NCBI GenBank assembly: GCA_017959625.1
Contig: JAGDAG010000167.1
Location: 1 to 7,293 of the forward strand
Direction: 5' to 3'
Source of the DNA: Abditibacteriota bacterium
GTDB lineage: Bacteria > Armatimonadota > UBA5829
DNA: 7,293 bases
Position numbers and translations under genes: made by a program. The notes under the pieces are model-generated. The model made no database searches. It worked only from the letters and a program-made list of their open reading frames with translations, and was not told where the DNA came from. This document shows positions 1-5,879 of this stretch, piece after piece. Position 1 is the first letter of the stretch. Every line of letters begins with the position of its first letter.

Positions 1-104
1 ACTTGCCGGCAAAGCCGGCTGTTAAAACTCATTCACCACACTTACACTATTAAGCTTTCAGAGAACCGCCGACCGCAAAAAACCAAAGGCCTTCCGTGTC
101 GGCA
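1..104 (-). other. Structured 5' leader of a leftward transcript (no gene seen)
   Basis: This stretch lies downstream of the leftward promoter at 111-140, whose transcript should begin near base 104, so the first hundred or so bases of that mRNA lie here. Read on the minus strand, the RNA would begin almost exactly with GCCGAC (103-98), which can pair with GTCGGC (73-68). Between the arms, AAGGCC/GGUUUU can form an inner stem with two G-U pairs. Nearer the left edge, GCCGGC-AAA-GCCGGC (5-19) forms a 6-bp stem with a 3-base loop; it has no good U-tract, so I do not call it a terminator. No riboswitch class is recognisable. The target gene lies beyond the left edge. The stems are seen in the sequence; their role is inference. 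Confidence 0.3.
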
Positions 105-110
105 AATATA

Positions 111-140
111 ATTATACCTCAGGCATGCCGCCTGTGTCAA
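111..140 (-). promoter_or_regulatory. Leftward sigma70-type promoter (TTGACA-18-TATAAT)
   Basis: On the minus strand the -35 box TTGACA occupies 140-135 and the -10 box TATAAT occupies 116-111. Both are perfect consensus hexamers, with an 18-base spacer. The predicted start is near 104, reading off the left edge, so the gene left of the window is probably divergent from the maf operon. The spacer contains the palindrome GGCATGCC (122-129), which could be an operator, but there is no independent support for that. Confidence 0.7.
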
Positions 141-176
141 GAGCCTTTTACAAAAAAATTCGGACCTTCGGCCTCA

Positions 177-206
177 TTGACAGGGCAGGCTTTTTTATAG
201 TAAAAT
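177..206 (+). promoter_or_regulatory. Promoter of the maf operon (TTGACA-18-TAAAAT)
   Basis: A perfect -35 hexamer TTGACA (177-182) and a -10 hexamer TAAAAT (201-206, five of six matches) are 18 bases apart, and the start should fall near 213. This gives a leader of about 39 bases before the ATG at 252. The leader holds a GC-rich 5-bp hairpin (222-235) just ahead of the ribosome binding site AAGGG (241-245). The T-run at 191-196 lies inside the spacer. Confidence 0.65.
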
Positions 207-221
207 ATGTTTAGTTAACAG

Positions 222-235
222 GCCGGCCCGCCGGC
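222..235 (+). other. GC-rich hairpin in the maf leader
   Basis: GCCGG (222-226) can pair with CCGGC (231-235) around a CCCG loop. It sits six bases before the AAGGG ribosome binding site and might tune translation. It equally may reflect how common GCCGGC is in this genome; the hexamer recurs inside coding sequence in this window. Confidence 0.25.
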
Positions 236-251
236 GTTCTAAGGGTATCCC

Positions 252-818
252 ATGAAATATTATCTTTGTTCCGCTTCTCCGCGCCGCAGGGAACTTCTGA
301 AGCTCCTTATCCCGGACTTTGACGTCCTTGCAAGCGGCGCCGAAGAAAAGTGTCCCGCGGGTTTGTCCCATGCCGAGACTACCGTCTTTCTTGCCCGTCA
401 GAAGCTTCCGGAAAAAAGAGACCCGGGCGCCGTGTATATATCCGCCGACACCGCCGTTTCTGCGGAATGCGGGCTTTTGGGCAAACCTGCAAAAAGAGAA
501 GACGCGATAAAAATGCTTTCCTCTCTTTCCGGAAAAAAACACACCGTGATCACCGGCGTGGCCACAACCTTCGGCAGCCGCGTCATTACCGGCCATGCCG
601 AGACGAAAGTTTACTTTTCGCCTCTCACCCGGGAAGAGATCGAATGGTACGTTTCCACCGGGGAACCCATGGACAAGGCGGGAGCCTACGCCATACAGGG
701 CCTGGGGGCCAGATTCATAGAACAGATCGAAGGCGACTATTTCAACGTCGTGGGGCTTCCCGTCAATCTTCTTTACAATATGCTTTCCGCAAATTCGCTG
801 CTGCAGATAAAAGGATAA
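252..818 (+). CDS. maf: Maf-family nucleoside triphosphate pyrophosphatase
   Basis: A cytosolic enzyme of 188 residues, the usual length for Maf. The family hydrolyses non-canonical or surplus NTPs (dTTP/UTP in the YhdE-like branch, m7GTP in the YceF-like branch) to NMP and pyrophosphate, and some members affect septum formation. Visible motifs are the N-terminal SASPRRRELL loop (7-16), the ADT motif (65-67) with the catalytic-type Asp66, GLLGKP (74-79), TGV (100-102), and the C-terminal KAGAYAIQG (141-149) leading to GLP (167-169). The KAGAYAIQG form resembles the dTTP/UTP-specific branch more than the m7GTP branch; that is an inference from motif shape. The residue pair before ADT is IS rather than the common IG. 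The ATG start is supported by AAGGG six bases upstream and by a promoter at 177-206. The gene is followed four bases after its stop by the amidohydrolase gene, whose ribosome binding site lies in its last codons, so the two are co-transcribed. Confidence 0.93.
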   Translation: MKYYLCSASPRRRELLKLLIPDFDVLASGAEEKCPAGLSHAETTVFLARQKLPEKRDPGAVYISADTAVSAECGLLGKPAKREDAIKMLSSLSGKKHTVITGVATTFGSRVITGHAETKVYFSPLTREEIEWYVSTGEPMDKAGAYAIQGLGARFIEQIEGDYFNVVGLPVNLLYNMLSANSLLQIKG

Positions 819-822
819 CAAA

Positions 823-1617
823 ATGCTTATAGATATGCACACTCACGCTTATGCCGACGCCATTGCCGAAAAGGCCCTCAGGGTGCTTTCGGGCAATTCG
901 CACATACCGCCGGTGCTGGACGGAAAGGCTTCCACCCTTTCCGAATCCACCCGGCGCGCGGGGCTGGACTACTCGGTGATGCTGTCCATCGCCACTAAGC
1001 CGACCCAGACCCGCACCATAAACACCTGGGCGCTTTCGGTGGCCGGAGAATACTCCAACATCATACCCTTCGGCACCATACACCCGGACAACGAAAACTT
1101 TGAAGAAGAGTTGAGCTGGCTTGCAGCAAACGGTTTCCGGGGCGTCAAGATCCATCCGGACTATCAGAAAGCTCTCGTCAACGATCCGAGATACATGGAT
1201 ATATTCGCCGTAATGGAGCAAAAGGGCCTAATACTTATAACCCACGCCGGCTTTGACGTGGGGCTCCCCCCGCCCCGCCATTGTATGCCCCATATGCTTG
1301 CGGAGGCGCTGGACGCTTTTCCCCGCCTCACCGTGATCGCCGCCCACATGGGAGGCGTTGAGGAACAGGAAGAGGTGCGGAAATACTACAACGGCAGAAA
1401 CGTGTATCTGGACACCTGCTTCACCCATCTGTATCTCAGCGGGGAGGAGCTCACCGAGGCCATAAAAAGGCACGGCGCCGAAAAGGTGCTGTTCGGCACG
1501 GACTCCCCCCACACCGACCAAAGGCAGCAAATGGAATATATACTTTCCCTGAAGCTGTCCGATGAAGAAAAAGCGCTGATAATGGGCGGAAACGCCGCAA
1601 GACTCCTGAAACTGTAA
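823..1617 (+). CDS. TatD/amidohydrolase-2-like metal-dependent hydrolase
   Basis: A 264-residue protein with the TIM-barrel amidohydrolase metal-site pattern. It has HTH at 6-8 (H-x-H on strand 1), VKIHPD with Lys109 and His111, ITHAG with His141, AAHMGG with His175, and FGTDSP with Asp227 as the likely catalytic and metal-binding Asp. The length and motif set fit the Amidohydro_2/TIM-barrel group often annotated as 'amidohydrolase family protein', and loosely TatD. The true substrate cannot be read from the sequence: it could be a deoxyribonuclease-like, decarboxylase-like or amide hydrolase. It lacks a signal peptide and should be cytosolic. The start is set by AAAAGGA (809-815) seven bases upstream of the ATG. 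It lies four bases after the maf stop and is followed 14 bases later by the lipoprotein gene, so it is the middle gene of the first operon. Family assignment is firm; specific function is not. Confidence 0.88.
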   Translation: MLIDMHTHAYADAIAEKALRVLSGNSHIPPVLDGKASTLSESTRRAGLDYSVMLSIATKPTQTRTINTWALSVAGEYSNIIPFGTIHPDNENFEEELSWLAANGFRGVKIHPDYQKALVNDPRYMDIFAVMEQKGLILITHAGFDVGLPPPRHCMPHMLAEALDAFPRLTVIAAHMGGVEEQEEVRKYYNGRNVYLDTCFTHLYLSGEELTEAIKRHGAEKVLFGTDSPHTDQRQQMEYILSLKLSDEEKALIMGGNAARLLKL

Positions 1618-1631
1618 AAGAGGAACGCAAA

Positions 1632-3959
1632 ATGAAACGTGTATTTGTTGTATTGGCCTGCCTTTCCCTTCTGCTCGTCCCGGGCTGCAAAGCGAAGACC
1701 CTTTATACCTATGACATGACGCATCTCTGGAGGCTGGACGTATCCAAGCCCGAGCAGGCCAGAGAAGCCTGGGACACAGCCCATTTCGTGAGCACCCTTC
1801 AGGGCATAGTCAACCAAAAGCAGCCGGTCCTCTACGTGTTTTTCAGCGGCTACAACAACGAGACCGACCCTCAGGGAGGCGCCGACAGGTTCTGGCTGGA
1901 CAAAATGACGGAAAAAGGCGCCTGGCTTTCTTCGTACAAACAAAAGGAGATAGCCGATCTGGACGCCCTGGTGGAAACCTTCCGCGGCAGCATCAACGGC
2001 CTGGTGGTTTACGATGAAAACGTGCCTGCCACCAGCTGCGCCGCCACCACCTGCGCGGGGGCGGACGGCCTGGCCGCCGTAAGGTTCGACAAAAGCAAAA
2101 CTTCCCTTTACTATCACCTGACCCAGGACCCCAAGGGGCCAAAACTCCCGGTAAAGGTGTGGCTGGTGAACCCCGACGGCTCCGGCAAGTTCACCGGAAA
2201 AGGGACCATACCCGAAACGAAAAAGGCCTCCACGGGCAGCGCGAAGTGCGACGTTTATATGTGGGCCAAGGAAAAATATCTGGACTCCGGCAAATGCGAC
2301 CCCCACGTGCTGGGCTATTATCTGGACTGCAGCTGGGTGAAAAGCCCCGGCGGCAGGCTGTCCAATTTCACCCTGACCAATCACGATTATATAGTGGCCA
2401 AAAAGGGCTTCTGCTTCGACCTCTCGCCCTGGGACGACGAACCGGCAACGGACGATCCCGGCCAGCCTGTCGGCGCCGACGTCAATACTCTGAAAGCCAT
2501 ACTGCTTTCGGCGTATGAGCAAAACAAGGGAAAAATGATCCAGGCGGCGGGCTTTTTGCCCTGGGACAGGAAATACACACAGCATGCCGGCGGCAAACAC
2601 GGCGACGTGGAGGGCGAATGGAAATACGCCGAGATACTTTCCTGCTACAACGCCTATATGGACGCCGACGCCCTGGGTTGTTCGGGCATGGCAAACGCTT
2701 CGGTGTTCAGCCTGTTCCCCCTGAAAACGAAATATACCCAGAAAAAGCCCGGCATAAAGGACCTGAAAAAGGCCGGCTATATTCTTGAGGACGGCTCGGT
2801 GAAAAAGGCCGTTTACCTGACCTATTACGTGGGCGACTACGATGCGGCGGCGTGGCTTTATCAGAGGATGCCGGAGATATGGGAATCCCCGGACAGGGGC
2901 TCCTTGCCTCTTGGGTGGGCCTTCAATCCCAATCTGGCGGAACGCTTCGCCTTCGGCATGCACTACCTGCGCTCCACCGCCACGGACAACGATTATTTCG
3001 TCACCGGCGACGTGGGAGCCGGCTACATCAACCCGGGACACCTGGCAGAGCCCCGGCGGTATTCCGGCCTGGCCTCCGGCGTGAAGGCCTGGGAGGAGCA
3101 CTGCAAAAAGTGGATGGACAGGTTCGACCTTTCCATAGTGGGCTTTGTGATAGACGGCTTCGCTCCCCCTATGAACGAGGAGCTGCTGGATATGTATTCC
3201 CGCATCGCCCCCGACGGCATAGGCGGACAGAAGCTGCCGGCGCAGAGAGGCCTTTACAAAAACAAGATGCCCTACATAATCATGCAGTCCGACATATACG
3301 ACCCCGAGGCCGACGCCCGGACCCACGCCGCCTATATGGGCAAAAGCATGCCGGAGTTCTATATGTTCCGCAACATCCTGTGGCCCGTAGCGAACCAGCA
3401 GCTCTTTTACGATAATCTCAAAAAGAAGGTCAAAGCGGACGTGGAGCTCCTGAGCCCTTATCATTTCTTCCTGCTGATGAAATACCAGATGCAGAGGGAG
3501 AACGCCGGCGCCGCGGCAACGGGAAACCCGTTTGACTTCCGGAACATCACCGTGACCGCAAAGAGCCCCGTGAACCCGATATCAAGCATAAACGATATGT
3601 TCGGAGCCAACGAGAGCGCGGTAGAGCCCGGCGTCACCATTTTTGCCGACGGCCCTCAGGACTGCTATGTGGAATGGGAGACCAAAACCGAAACCGAAAT
3701 AGGCTCCGTTACCCTGTCCACCCGCCCCGACGGCAACGAGAGGAAACGGCACACTCCCCATTTCACTCTTTACGCCAAAACAGAGAAAAACGGCGACTGG
3801 GAAAAGCTGCTTGACAAAGACATATCTTTTCCTCCGGCAGAAGCCGTCAAATACGAACTGCCGGAAAAGATAAAGGCAAAATATTTCAAAGCGGTGTTCG
3901 CCGCCGACCCGAAAGGCAGCATGGGCCCCCGGATAGTGGAGCTTTCGGCAGAACAATAA
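1632..3959 (+). CDS. GxGYxYP-family putative glycoside hydrolase, lipoprotein
   Basis: A 775-residue exported protein. The N-terminus (MKR, then a hydrophobic stretch to residue 18) ends in a lipobox-like VPGC, so Cys19 should be lipidated and the protein membrane-anchored; Pro at -2 is unusual but tolerable. The body resembles the GxGYxYP family (N-terminal domain plus the motif domain), which is predicted to act on carbohydrates but has little biochemistry. Residues 458-470 read TGDVGAGYINPGH, so the eponymous motif at 462-468 is GAGYINP, with Asn where the second Tyr is expected. Nearby patterns such as YYVGDYD fit the same family. From about 635 to the C-terminus the sequence looks like a beta-sandwich F5/8 type C (discoidin)-like sugar-binding domain, with phrases such as YVEWE, IGSVTL and FTLYAK; that is inferred from pattern, not an alignment. 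AAAGAGGA (1617-1624) precedes the ATG. It is the last gene of its operon and is followed by a terminator. Confidence 0.82.
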   Translation: MKRVFVVLACLSLLLVPGCKAKTLYTYDMTHLWRLDVSKPEQAREAWDTAHFVSTLQGIVNQKQPVLYVFFSGYNNETDPQGGADRFWLDKMTEKGAWLSSYKQKEIADLDALVETFRGSINGLVVYDENVPATSCAATTCAGADGLAAVRFDKSKTSLYYHLTQDPKGPKLPVKVWLVNPDGSGKFTGKGTIPETKKASTGSAKCDVYMWAKEKYLDSGKCDPHVLGYYLDCSWVKSPGGRLSNFTLTNHDYIVAKKGFCFDLSPWDDEPATDDPGQPVGADVNTLKAILLSAYEQNKGKMIQAAGFLPWDRKYTQHAGGKHGDVEGEWKYAEILSCYNAYMDADALGCSGMANASVFSLFPLKTKYTQKKPGIKDLKKAGYILEDGSVKKAVYLTYYVGDYDAAAWLYQRMPEIWESPDRGSLPLGWAFNPNLAERFAFGMHYLRSTATDNDYFVTGDVGAGYINPGHLAEPRRYSGLASGVKAWEEHCKKWMDRFDLSIVGFVIDGFAPPMNEELLDMYSRIAPDGIGGQKLPAQRGLYKNKMPYIIMQSDIYDPEADARTHAAYMGKSMPEFYMFRNILWPVANQQLFYDNLKKKVKADVELLSPYHFFLLMKYQMQRENAGAAATGNPFDFRNITVTAKSPVNPISSINDMFGANESAVEPGVTIFADGPQDCYVEWETKTETEIGSVTLSTRPDGNERKRHTPHFTLYAKTEKNGDWEKLLDKDISFPPAEAVKYELPEKIKAKYFKAVFAADPKGSMGPRIVELSAEQ

Positions 3960-3972
3960 AAGCGTACCTGCG

Positions 3973-4001
3973 GCAGAGCCTTTCCGGCTCTGCTTTTTTT
4001 T
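3973..4001 (+). terminator. Intrinsic terminator of the maf-GxGYxYP operon
   Basis: GCAGAGCC (3973-3980) and GGCTCTGC (3986-3993) form a perfect 8-bp stem around a TTTCC loop. The stem is followed directly by eight T residues (3994-4001). It lies 13 bases after the stop of the GxGYxYP gene. The last T residues also belong to the -35 box of the next promoter, so the two transcription units are packed without spare sequence. Confidence 0.93.
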
Positions 4002-4028
4002 GAAAGCGCTTTCCGATAGTGTTATAAT
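4000..4028 (+). promoter_or_regulatory. Promoter of the ilvC operon (TTGAAA-17-TATAAT, extended -10)
   Basis: The -35 box TTGAAA (4000-4005) is followed by a 17-base spacer and a perfect -10 TATAAT (4023-4028). The -10 is preceded by TG plus one base (4020-4021), giving an extended -10. Start of transcription is expected near 4035, leaving a leader of about 38 bases with AAGGAA (4061-4066) as ribosome binding site. That leader is too short for a T-box or a leader-peptide attenuator, so control of this operon more likely occurs at initiation. Confidence 0.85.
4001..4014 (+). promoter_or_regulatory. LacI/CcpA-type operator (cre-like palindrome) over the -35
   Basis: TGAAAGCGCTTTCC contains the perfect palindrome GAAAGCGCTTTC (4002-4013) with the central CG step typical of LacI/GalR-family operators. 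It matches the Firmicutes cre consensus (TGWAANCGNTNWCA, from memory) at all but the last base. It overlaps most of the -35 box and the start of the spacer, where a bound repressor would block RNA polymerase. The regulator is not encoded in the window, and use of such a site in this phylum is inference. Confidence 0.55.
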
Positions 4029-4072
4029 AATAATAGGATCATATTTACCTGAAAAGGCATAAGGAAACGGCC

Positions 4073-5068
4073 ATGAACGCAAAAATATACTACTCCAACG
4101 ATATTGACGACAGCTGCCTGAAAAACAGGCTTATAGGGATACTGGGCTACGGCAACCAGGGGCGGTCCCACGCCCTGAACCTGAGGGACTCGGGCTTTCG
4201 CGTCATAGTTGCCAACCACAGCGATACCCCCAACGGCCGGAAAGCCCGGGAGGACGGCTTCGACCCTTTGCCCATTCCCGAAGCGGTAAAGGCCGCCGAC
4301 GTTGTGATGCTCACCCTTCCCGACGAGAGCATGGCGGATATCTACGCCCGGGAGATCGCCCCTTATCTGAAGGAAGCCCAGGGGATCATGTTCTGTCACG
4401 GCTTCAACGTCCACTTCGGCAAAATAATCCCGCCGGCAAACACGGACGTGTTCATGGTGGCCCCCAAGGGCGCCGGCTACAAGGTGCGGGCGGCGTATGA
4501 AAAGGGAGGCGGCGTGGCGGCCCTCTTTGCGGTCCGCCAAAACTACACCGGCGCCGCGGCGGATATGGCCAAAGCCTACGCCAAGGGCCTGGGCTGCGGA
4601 CACAGCGGCATCCTGGAAAGCTCCTTTGAAGAAGAGTGCGTGTGCGACCTTTTCGGCGAACAGGCGGTGCTGTGCGGCGGTATGGCAGCCCTCATAGAAG
4701 CCGGCTTCAACACTCTGGTAAAAGCGGGATACCGGCCGGAGGTGGCGTATTTCGAATGCTGCCATGAAGTCAAGATAATAATGGACCTCATTTACCAAAA
4801 GGGCATTTCCGCCATGAACAAGGGCATCAGCAACACCGCGGAATACGGCGGCTACGTGGTGGGGAAAAAGATCATCAACAGCGCTGCGGAAAAGATAATG
4901 GACGAAGTCCTGAAAGACATTCAAACGGGAAAATTTGCCGACGCCTTTCTTGCGGATATCAAAAAGGATGACAATCTGCTTACAAAAACAAGAAAAGCCA
5001 ACGACGAAGCGCTCATAGAAAAAACCGGCGCTTTTCTGCGGGAGAAGATGAATCTGGGAAAGGATTAG
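4073..5068 (+). CDS. ilvC: Ketol-acid reductoisomerase (class I), atypical cofactor loop
   Basis: A 331-residue cytosolic enzyme of class I length. The family isomerises and reduces acetolactate or acetohydroxybutyrate to the dihydroxy acids leading to valine, leucine and isoleucine, using Mg2+ and usually NADPH. The N-terminal Rossmann motif is GYGNQG (25-30). Catalytic and metal residues are all present: His109 in CHGFN, Lys132 in APKG, Asp192 and Glu196 in DLFGEQ, Glu228 and Glu232 in YFECCHE, and Ser253 in SNTAEYG. The loop after strand 2, where Arg and two Ser normally hold the NADPH 2'-phosphate, reads HSDTPN (49-54), so Arg becomes His, the Ser residues become Thr and Asn, and an Asp appears. 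Other departures from the usual pattern are PKGAGY for PKGPGH and Cys residues in EECVCD (187-192). The ATG is supported by AAGGAA six bases upstream. It is first in an operon with a PHP phosphatase, and no ilvB, ilvN, ilvD or leuA is visible nearby. It could be the main enzyme or a divergent paralogue. Confidence 0.9.
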   Translation: MNAKIYYSNDIDDSCLKNRLIGILGYGNQGRSHALNLRDSGFRVIVANHSDTPNGRKAREDGFDPLPIPEAVKAADVVMLTLPDESMADIYAREIAPYLKEAQGIMFCHGFNVHFGKIIPPANTDVFMVAPKGAGYKVRAAYEKGGGVAALFAVRQNYTGAAADMAKAYAKGLGCGHSGILESSFEEECVCDLFGEQAVLCGGMAALIEAGFNTLVKAGYRPEVAYFECCHEVKIIMDLIYQKGISAMNKGISNTAEYGGYVVGKKIINSAAEKIMDEVLKDIQTGKFADAFLADIKKDDNLLTKTRKANDEALIEKTGAFLREKMNLGKD

Positions 5069-5072
5069 CATA

Positions 5073-5879
5073 TTGTATTATTACGTAGATTATCACTGCC
5101 ACACCCTGATGTCCGGAGACAACAGCCAGACCATGGAGGAGCTGCTGGGCTCTGCGGCGGACCGCGGCGTGCGGGAGCTTTGCATCACGGAACACTTCAA
5201 CTTCATGCCCGGCACCTACTGCTTCGGCAGGTTTTCCTTTTGTGAGCACGACAAGAAGAGAAAAGAGCTGGCGCGCCTTTGGCCCGGCACAAAGATACTT
5301 TTGGGGCTGGAGATGGATTATATGCCGGAATTCATGCCCATCATCAGGCAGTTAGGCAGGGACCTGCCTCTGGACTACTATATAGGCTCCTGCCATATGA
5401 GCAACGGCAGGCACGTTTTCGGCGACGACTTCTTTGAAGGCAGATCCATGGAGGAGGCTTACAGAGAGTATTTTCTCACCGTGTCCGCCTGCGTCAGGCA
5501 GCGCGCCTTCGACACCGTCGCCCACTTTGACTGGGTCAAGAGAAAGGGCTGCGAATTATACGGCCCCTTTGATATGGCCCCCTTCAGGGATATCATAGCG
5601 GAGATACTCCGGGATATGATAGACCTGGACATGACCATGGAGGTCAGCGAGGCCGGCCTGAGGCATCCCCCCGCGGAGACGTACCCGTCCTTCGACATAT
5701 TAAGGCTCTACAGAGATCTGGGAGGCGAGAACGTCACTTACGCCTCGGACAGCCATAACCCTAAGCAGACCTCGGCGCACAACGGGGAGGTTTACGGCGC
5801 CCTGGAGCAAATGGGGTTCAGATGGATCACCGTTTTTGAAAAACGCGAAAAAAAGCATATCCCCATAAGCGGCGCATAA
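5073..5879 (+). CDS. PHP-domain phosphatase, histidinol-phosphatase HisJ/HisK family
   Basis: A 268-residue protein of the size of HisK-type histidinol-phosphatases, which remove phosphate from L-histidinol phosphate in histidine synthesis. PHP metal-site motifs appear in order: DYHCHT with His8 and His10, TEH at 39-41, GLEMDY (78-83) with Glu80, GSCHM (105-109) with His108, AHFDWVKR with His151 and Asp153, and SDSH (225-228). The family-specific stretch Glu190...GLR (195-197)...YPS (204-206) supports HisJ/HisK over the PHP domains of DNA polymerases. The start is TTG: no in-frame ATG or GTG lies close, and AAAGGA (5059-5064) sits eight bases before it, inside the end of ilvC. The gene begins four bases after the ilvC stop. 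No other his gene is in view, so another phosphomonoester substrate is possible. Confidence 0.82.
   Translation: MYYYVDYHCHTLMSGDNSQTMEELLGSAADRGVRELCITEHFNFMPGTYCFGRFSFCEHDKKRKELARLWPGTKILLGLEMDYMPEFMPIIRQLGRDLPLDYYIGSCHMSNGRHVFGDDFFEGRSMEEAYREYFLTVSACVRQRAFDTVAHFDWVKRKGCELYGPFDMAPFRDIIAEILRDMIDLDMTMEVSEAGLRHPPAETYPSFDILRLYRDLGGENVTYASDSHNPKQTSAHNGEVYGALEQMGFRWITVFEKREKKHIPISGA

Noticed and set aside
5..19. GCCGGC-AAA-GCCGGC as a terminator, or as part of a c-di-GMP riboswitch (GCAAAGCC core)
   Set aside because: No U-tract follows on either strand, and the remaining conserved parts of the riboswitch are not visible.
1..32. A possible minus-strand start codon at 32-30 reading off the left edge
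   Set aside because: The frame is open for only about ten codons before the edge, and the GGTGA in front of the ATG is too close to act as a ribosome binding site. The divergent gene may start further left.
171..196. GCCT...AGGC followed by six T as a plus-strand terminator
   Set aside because: The stem is only four pairs with a 12-base loop, and the sequence coincides with a promoter -35 and spacer, which explain it better.
1386..3464. A 692-codon open frame on the minus strand
   Set aside because: It lies antisense to the well-supported GxGYxYP gene (and the end of the amidohydrolase gene). Its product is a Gly/Val/His/Phe-rich string without recognisable motifs, as expected when GC-rich codons are read in reverse. 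It lacks its own promoter and ribosome binding site.
4035..4072. Leader attenuator or T-box before ilvC
   Set aside because: The leader is only about 38 bases, with no terminator hairpin, no leader peptide and no T-box core sequence.
4022..5071. A 349-codon minus-strand frame opposite ilvC
   Set aside because: ilvC on the plus strand has every catalytic motif, and the antisense product shows none. It is a composition artefact.
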